Source: Candidatus Aminicenantota bacterium (GTDB taxonomy: Bacteria > Acidobacteriota > Aminicenantia > Aminicenantales > Aminicenantaceae). From it: DNA of 6,076 nucleotides. This document shows positions 4,842 to 6,076 of this stretch, piece by piece. Each line of letters opens with the position of its first letter. The stretch's first letter is position 1. The stretch lies in contig DAOWCB010000095.1 of NCBI GenBank assembly GCA_030633795.1, forward strand, positions 1 to 6,076, in the 5' to 3' direction. Below the pieces are notes generated by a model. It worked only from the letters and a program-made list of their open reading frames with translations, was not told the origin of the DNA and searched no databases. A program made the position numbers and the translations under genes.

Positions 4842-5938
4842 GAGCCAACGATCGAGATCGTGTATGTTTCTGGATGGGGTGAACCATCAAGTTGCACGGT
4901 CACAACTACCGGATAGGTGTCTTCTTGCAGATCCCCAAAAAGGGCGATCGCTGAGATCTTGGAGAATTTTGCCGAATAAGAACTCCCGTGTATGCCATCG
5001 CTGATAAGAGCAGCGCTTTCACCGTTATAGGTCATCGACGTAGCTCCAGAAACGATCTTATCGAATCCTTCTCCTCGAAATCGCACTGTGACGAAACCAT
5101 TGCTTTTGGCCCAATTGGTGTTCCATTTGTCGGGGCTGATATCCATGACCAGAGCTACCGCTTCTTCCTCATCGGATTTCTTGCCGACGATTTCTATTGT
5201 ATCTGTCAAATCTTCAGGAGGCTTGGTAACTTGGATGAACGTGACCGTGACTGTGATCACATGGGGGGGATCTCCCCTTTTTGGATCGGGGATCGCTGCG
5301 ATCGCATCGCTCTGATTGAAGAAGGCTTTGCAGTAGACTCCCCCAATTTCAGGACCAGAATTAGGGATGACCATTCCGGTTGGGTAGGTGGGACTGGGAG
5401 GGCCGGTGATCTCAACTGAAGTAATTGCGTCAAATCCGGGCCCATAAATTCTTACATGCCCTTCATCCGTGCTGTTCTCCCAGTCGATGTTCCACTTTTT
5501 TGGCTGGATTTCCAGCTGGAGCGTCTCTGCTGATTTCTTTTTCCTTTCCATGTTCTGCAGCATAACGCTGTTGTTCGCTTGGATCTCTAGCTGCATCCGG
5601 ATCTCTTCTCCAGATTGGACATCTGCGATGTCGATAAAAGACAGACAGTTTTCGACATTCACTTCAACAGACTGATTGCCCGTGGGCAAACCATTAATCT
5701 TGAAATCTCCGTTGGGATCAGGCTGAGCCTGGATATTTGTACCTCTTATGCTGACTTGTATAAGGCCAAAATCAACCGAGCTTGTCCCGGATGTGACAAA
5801 ATTCCCGAAAAGAACAGCATCCCCGGATTGAGTTTGTGTGGAAACTCCAGGTCCAACAGGGTTGGAATCTTGGCTACACTGGATGGCGAACAATGATAAA
5901 CAAAAAACGACTAATATGGCGAAGTTTGCTCTTTTCAT
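4832..5938 (-). CDS. Probable lipoprotein with two tandem Ig-like modules, function unknown
   Basis: The product is 368 residues. It begins MKRANF, then a hydrophobic signal segment (about 6-19) and Cys21, followed by SQDSNPVGPG, a typical flexible tether after a lipid-anchored cysteine. The residues before the cysteine (A-I-Q) do not fit the usual lipobox, which wants a small residue at -1. Residues 38-120 look like a small beta-sandwich of the carboxypeptidase-regulatory type: strands around QVSIRGT, then PDPNGDFKINGLPTGNQSVEV. After a charged linker (130-138) come two related modules of about 110 residues (139-253 and 261-366), each with P-x-KWN-x2-W near its start, G-x-GFD about 15 residues later, and an I-x-IVG-x-K end. 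No catalytic motif is visible. It is probably exported and attached to the outer membrane, perhaps as an adhesion or structural protein. AAGGAGGA (5950-5943 on the minus strand) precedes the ATG by 4 bases. Confidence 0.82.
   Translation of the reverse strand: MKRANFAILVVFCLSLFAIQCSQDSNPVGPGVSTQTQSGDAVLFGNFVTSGTSSVDFGLIQVSIRGTNIQAQPDPNGDFKINGLPTGNQSVEVNVENCLSFIDIADVQSGEEIRMQLEIQANNSVMLQNMERKKKSAETLQLEIQPKKWNIDWENSTDEGHVRIYGPGFDAITSVEITGPPSPTYPTGMVIPNSGPEIGGVYCKAFFNQSDAIAAIPDPKRGDPPHVITVTVTFIQVTKPPEDLTDTIEIVGKKSDEEEAVALVMDISPDKWNTNWAKSNGFVTVRFRGEGFDKIVSGATSMTYNGESAALISDGIHGSSYSAKFSKISAIALFGDLQEDTYPVVVTVQLDGSPHPETYTISIVGSKK
4841..5158 (-). repeat. Second Ig-like module of the lipoprotein
   Basis: This encodes residues 261-366. 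Landmarks shared with the first module are ISPDKWN-x2-W, then a VTV strand, GEGFDKI, and the closing ISIVGSKK. It lacks the longer proline-rich insert seen in the middle of module 1. The similarity is clear at protein level only. Confidence 0.65.
5180..5524 (-). repeat. First Ig-like module of the lipoprotein
   Basis: This encodes residues 139-253. Shared landmarks are IQPKKWN-x2-W, then a VRI strand, GPGFDAI, and the closing IEIVGKKS. A proline-rich loop (180-197) makes it slightly longer than module 2. The two modules are joined by a short acidic linker, DEEEA (256-260). Confidence 0.65.
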
Positions 5939-6003
5939 ACTATCCTCCTTGGCCTTTATATAATTCAGTCGGTGCAGAAACCTAAATTTTGTTGTTATTT
6001 TTA

Positions 6004-6032
6004 AATTTAATGCAAAAAACTCTCACTGTCAA
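6004..6032 (-). promoter_or_regulatory. Probable promoter of the lipoprotein gene
   Basis: On the minus strand TTGACA (6032-6027) is followed by 17 bases and TAAATT (6009-6004), a four-of-six -10 match. Transcription would start near 5997, giving a leader of about 58 bases. A 7-bp AT-rich dyad (5983-5989 with 6003-6009) overlaps the -10 box, and an 8-bp palindrome TGCATGCA (6042-6049) lies 9 bases upstream of the -35 box. Either could be a regulator site, but both are short enough to be chance. Confidence 0.6.
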
Positions 6033-6076
6033 CACAAATTTTGCATGCACTTTTGGATTGTCTGTGCAGAATATAC

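Noticed and set aside
4459..5004. Plus-strand frame of 181 codons running out of permease 3 into the lipoprotein region
   Set aside because: It is out of frame with a well supported membrane protein, is rich in Cys, Arg and Pro, and crosses a probable terminator.
4988..5419. Open frame of 143 codons on the plus strand within the lipoprotein gene
   Set aside because: It is antisense to a gene with a clear signal peptide, repeats, promoter and ribosome site; its translation has no recognisable feature.
1..6076. CRISPR array, tRNA or rRNA genes
   Set aside because: No regularly spaced direct repeats and no tRNA- or rRNA-like conserved segments were seen on either strand.

Overview
The window carries one compact plus-strand operon (about 85 to 4841) and one convergent minus-strand lipoprotein gene (5938 to 4832). 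The operon encodes a YtrA-type GntR repressor with an ABC-2 type ABC transporter, and it does this twice in a row. Order: YtrA-like repressor 1 (152-526), a 28-residue one-helix membrane peptide (523-609), ATPase 1 (696-1568), permease 1 (1571-2230), permease 2 (2227-2901), YtrA-like repressor 2 (2930-3319), ATPase 2 (3303-4175), permease 3 (4178-4825). The two repressors are about two thirds identical by eye. The two ATPases are both 290 residues, align without gaps over at least their first 200 residues and are roughly 60% identical there. The three permeases share one topology and one cytoplasmic-loop motif. This looks like an ancient tandem duplication of a repressor-ATPase-permease cassette, with one extra permease and the small peptide present only in the first copy.

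Control appears concentrated at the left end. There is a near-consensus sigma70-type promoter (TTGACA, 17 bp, TATACT) behind a T9A7 tract. An imperfect palindrome of the GT..TA..TA..AC type expected for YtrA-subfamily repressors lies between the -10 box and the ribosome binding site. No second promoter fits in the 28 bases before repressor 2, so both repressors are probably made from the same autoregulated transcript. Genes are tightly packed, with start-stop overlaps and good Shine-Dalgarno sites that fix several starts. A strong hairpin across the end of permease 3 can serve as a terminator for both converging transcripts, whose stop codons are 6 bases apart.

The minus-strand gene encodes a 368-residue exported, probably lipid-anchored protein. 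It has an N-terminal beta-sandwich-like domain and two diverged tandem modules of about 110 residues marked by P-x-KWN-x-x-W and G-x-GFD. I do not recognise a function for it. It has its own promoter near the right edge.

The left edge (4-60) is a perfect 22-bp inverted repeat around GGTGACAGTCCCC, resembling dispersed REP-like repeats of environmental bacteria.

Organism: a bacterium of medium GC content. The lipoprotein (Cys-x5-NPVGPG start, Ig-like modules) suggests a diderm, perhaps a candidate phylum near the FCB group (KSB1, Calditrichota or Zixibacteria type). The ordinary sigma70-like promoters argue against Bacteroidota proper. This placement is an inference from memory and is weak. 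By analogy with Bacillus ytrABCDEF and bacitracin-type exporters, the operon may sense and relieve envelope stress, but nothing in the sequence identifies the substrate.
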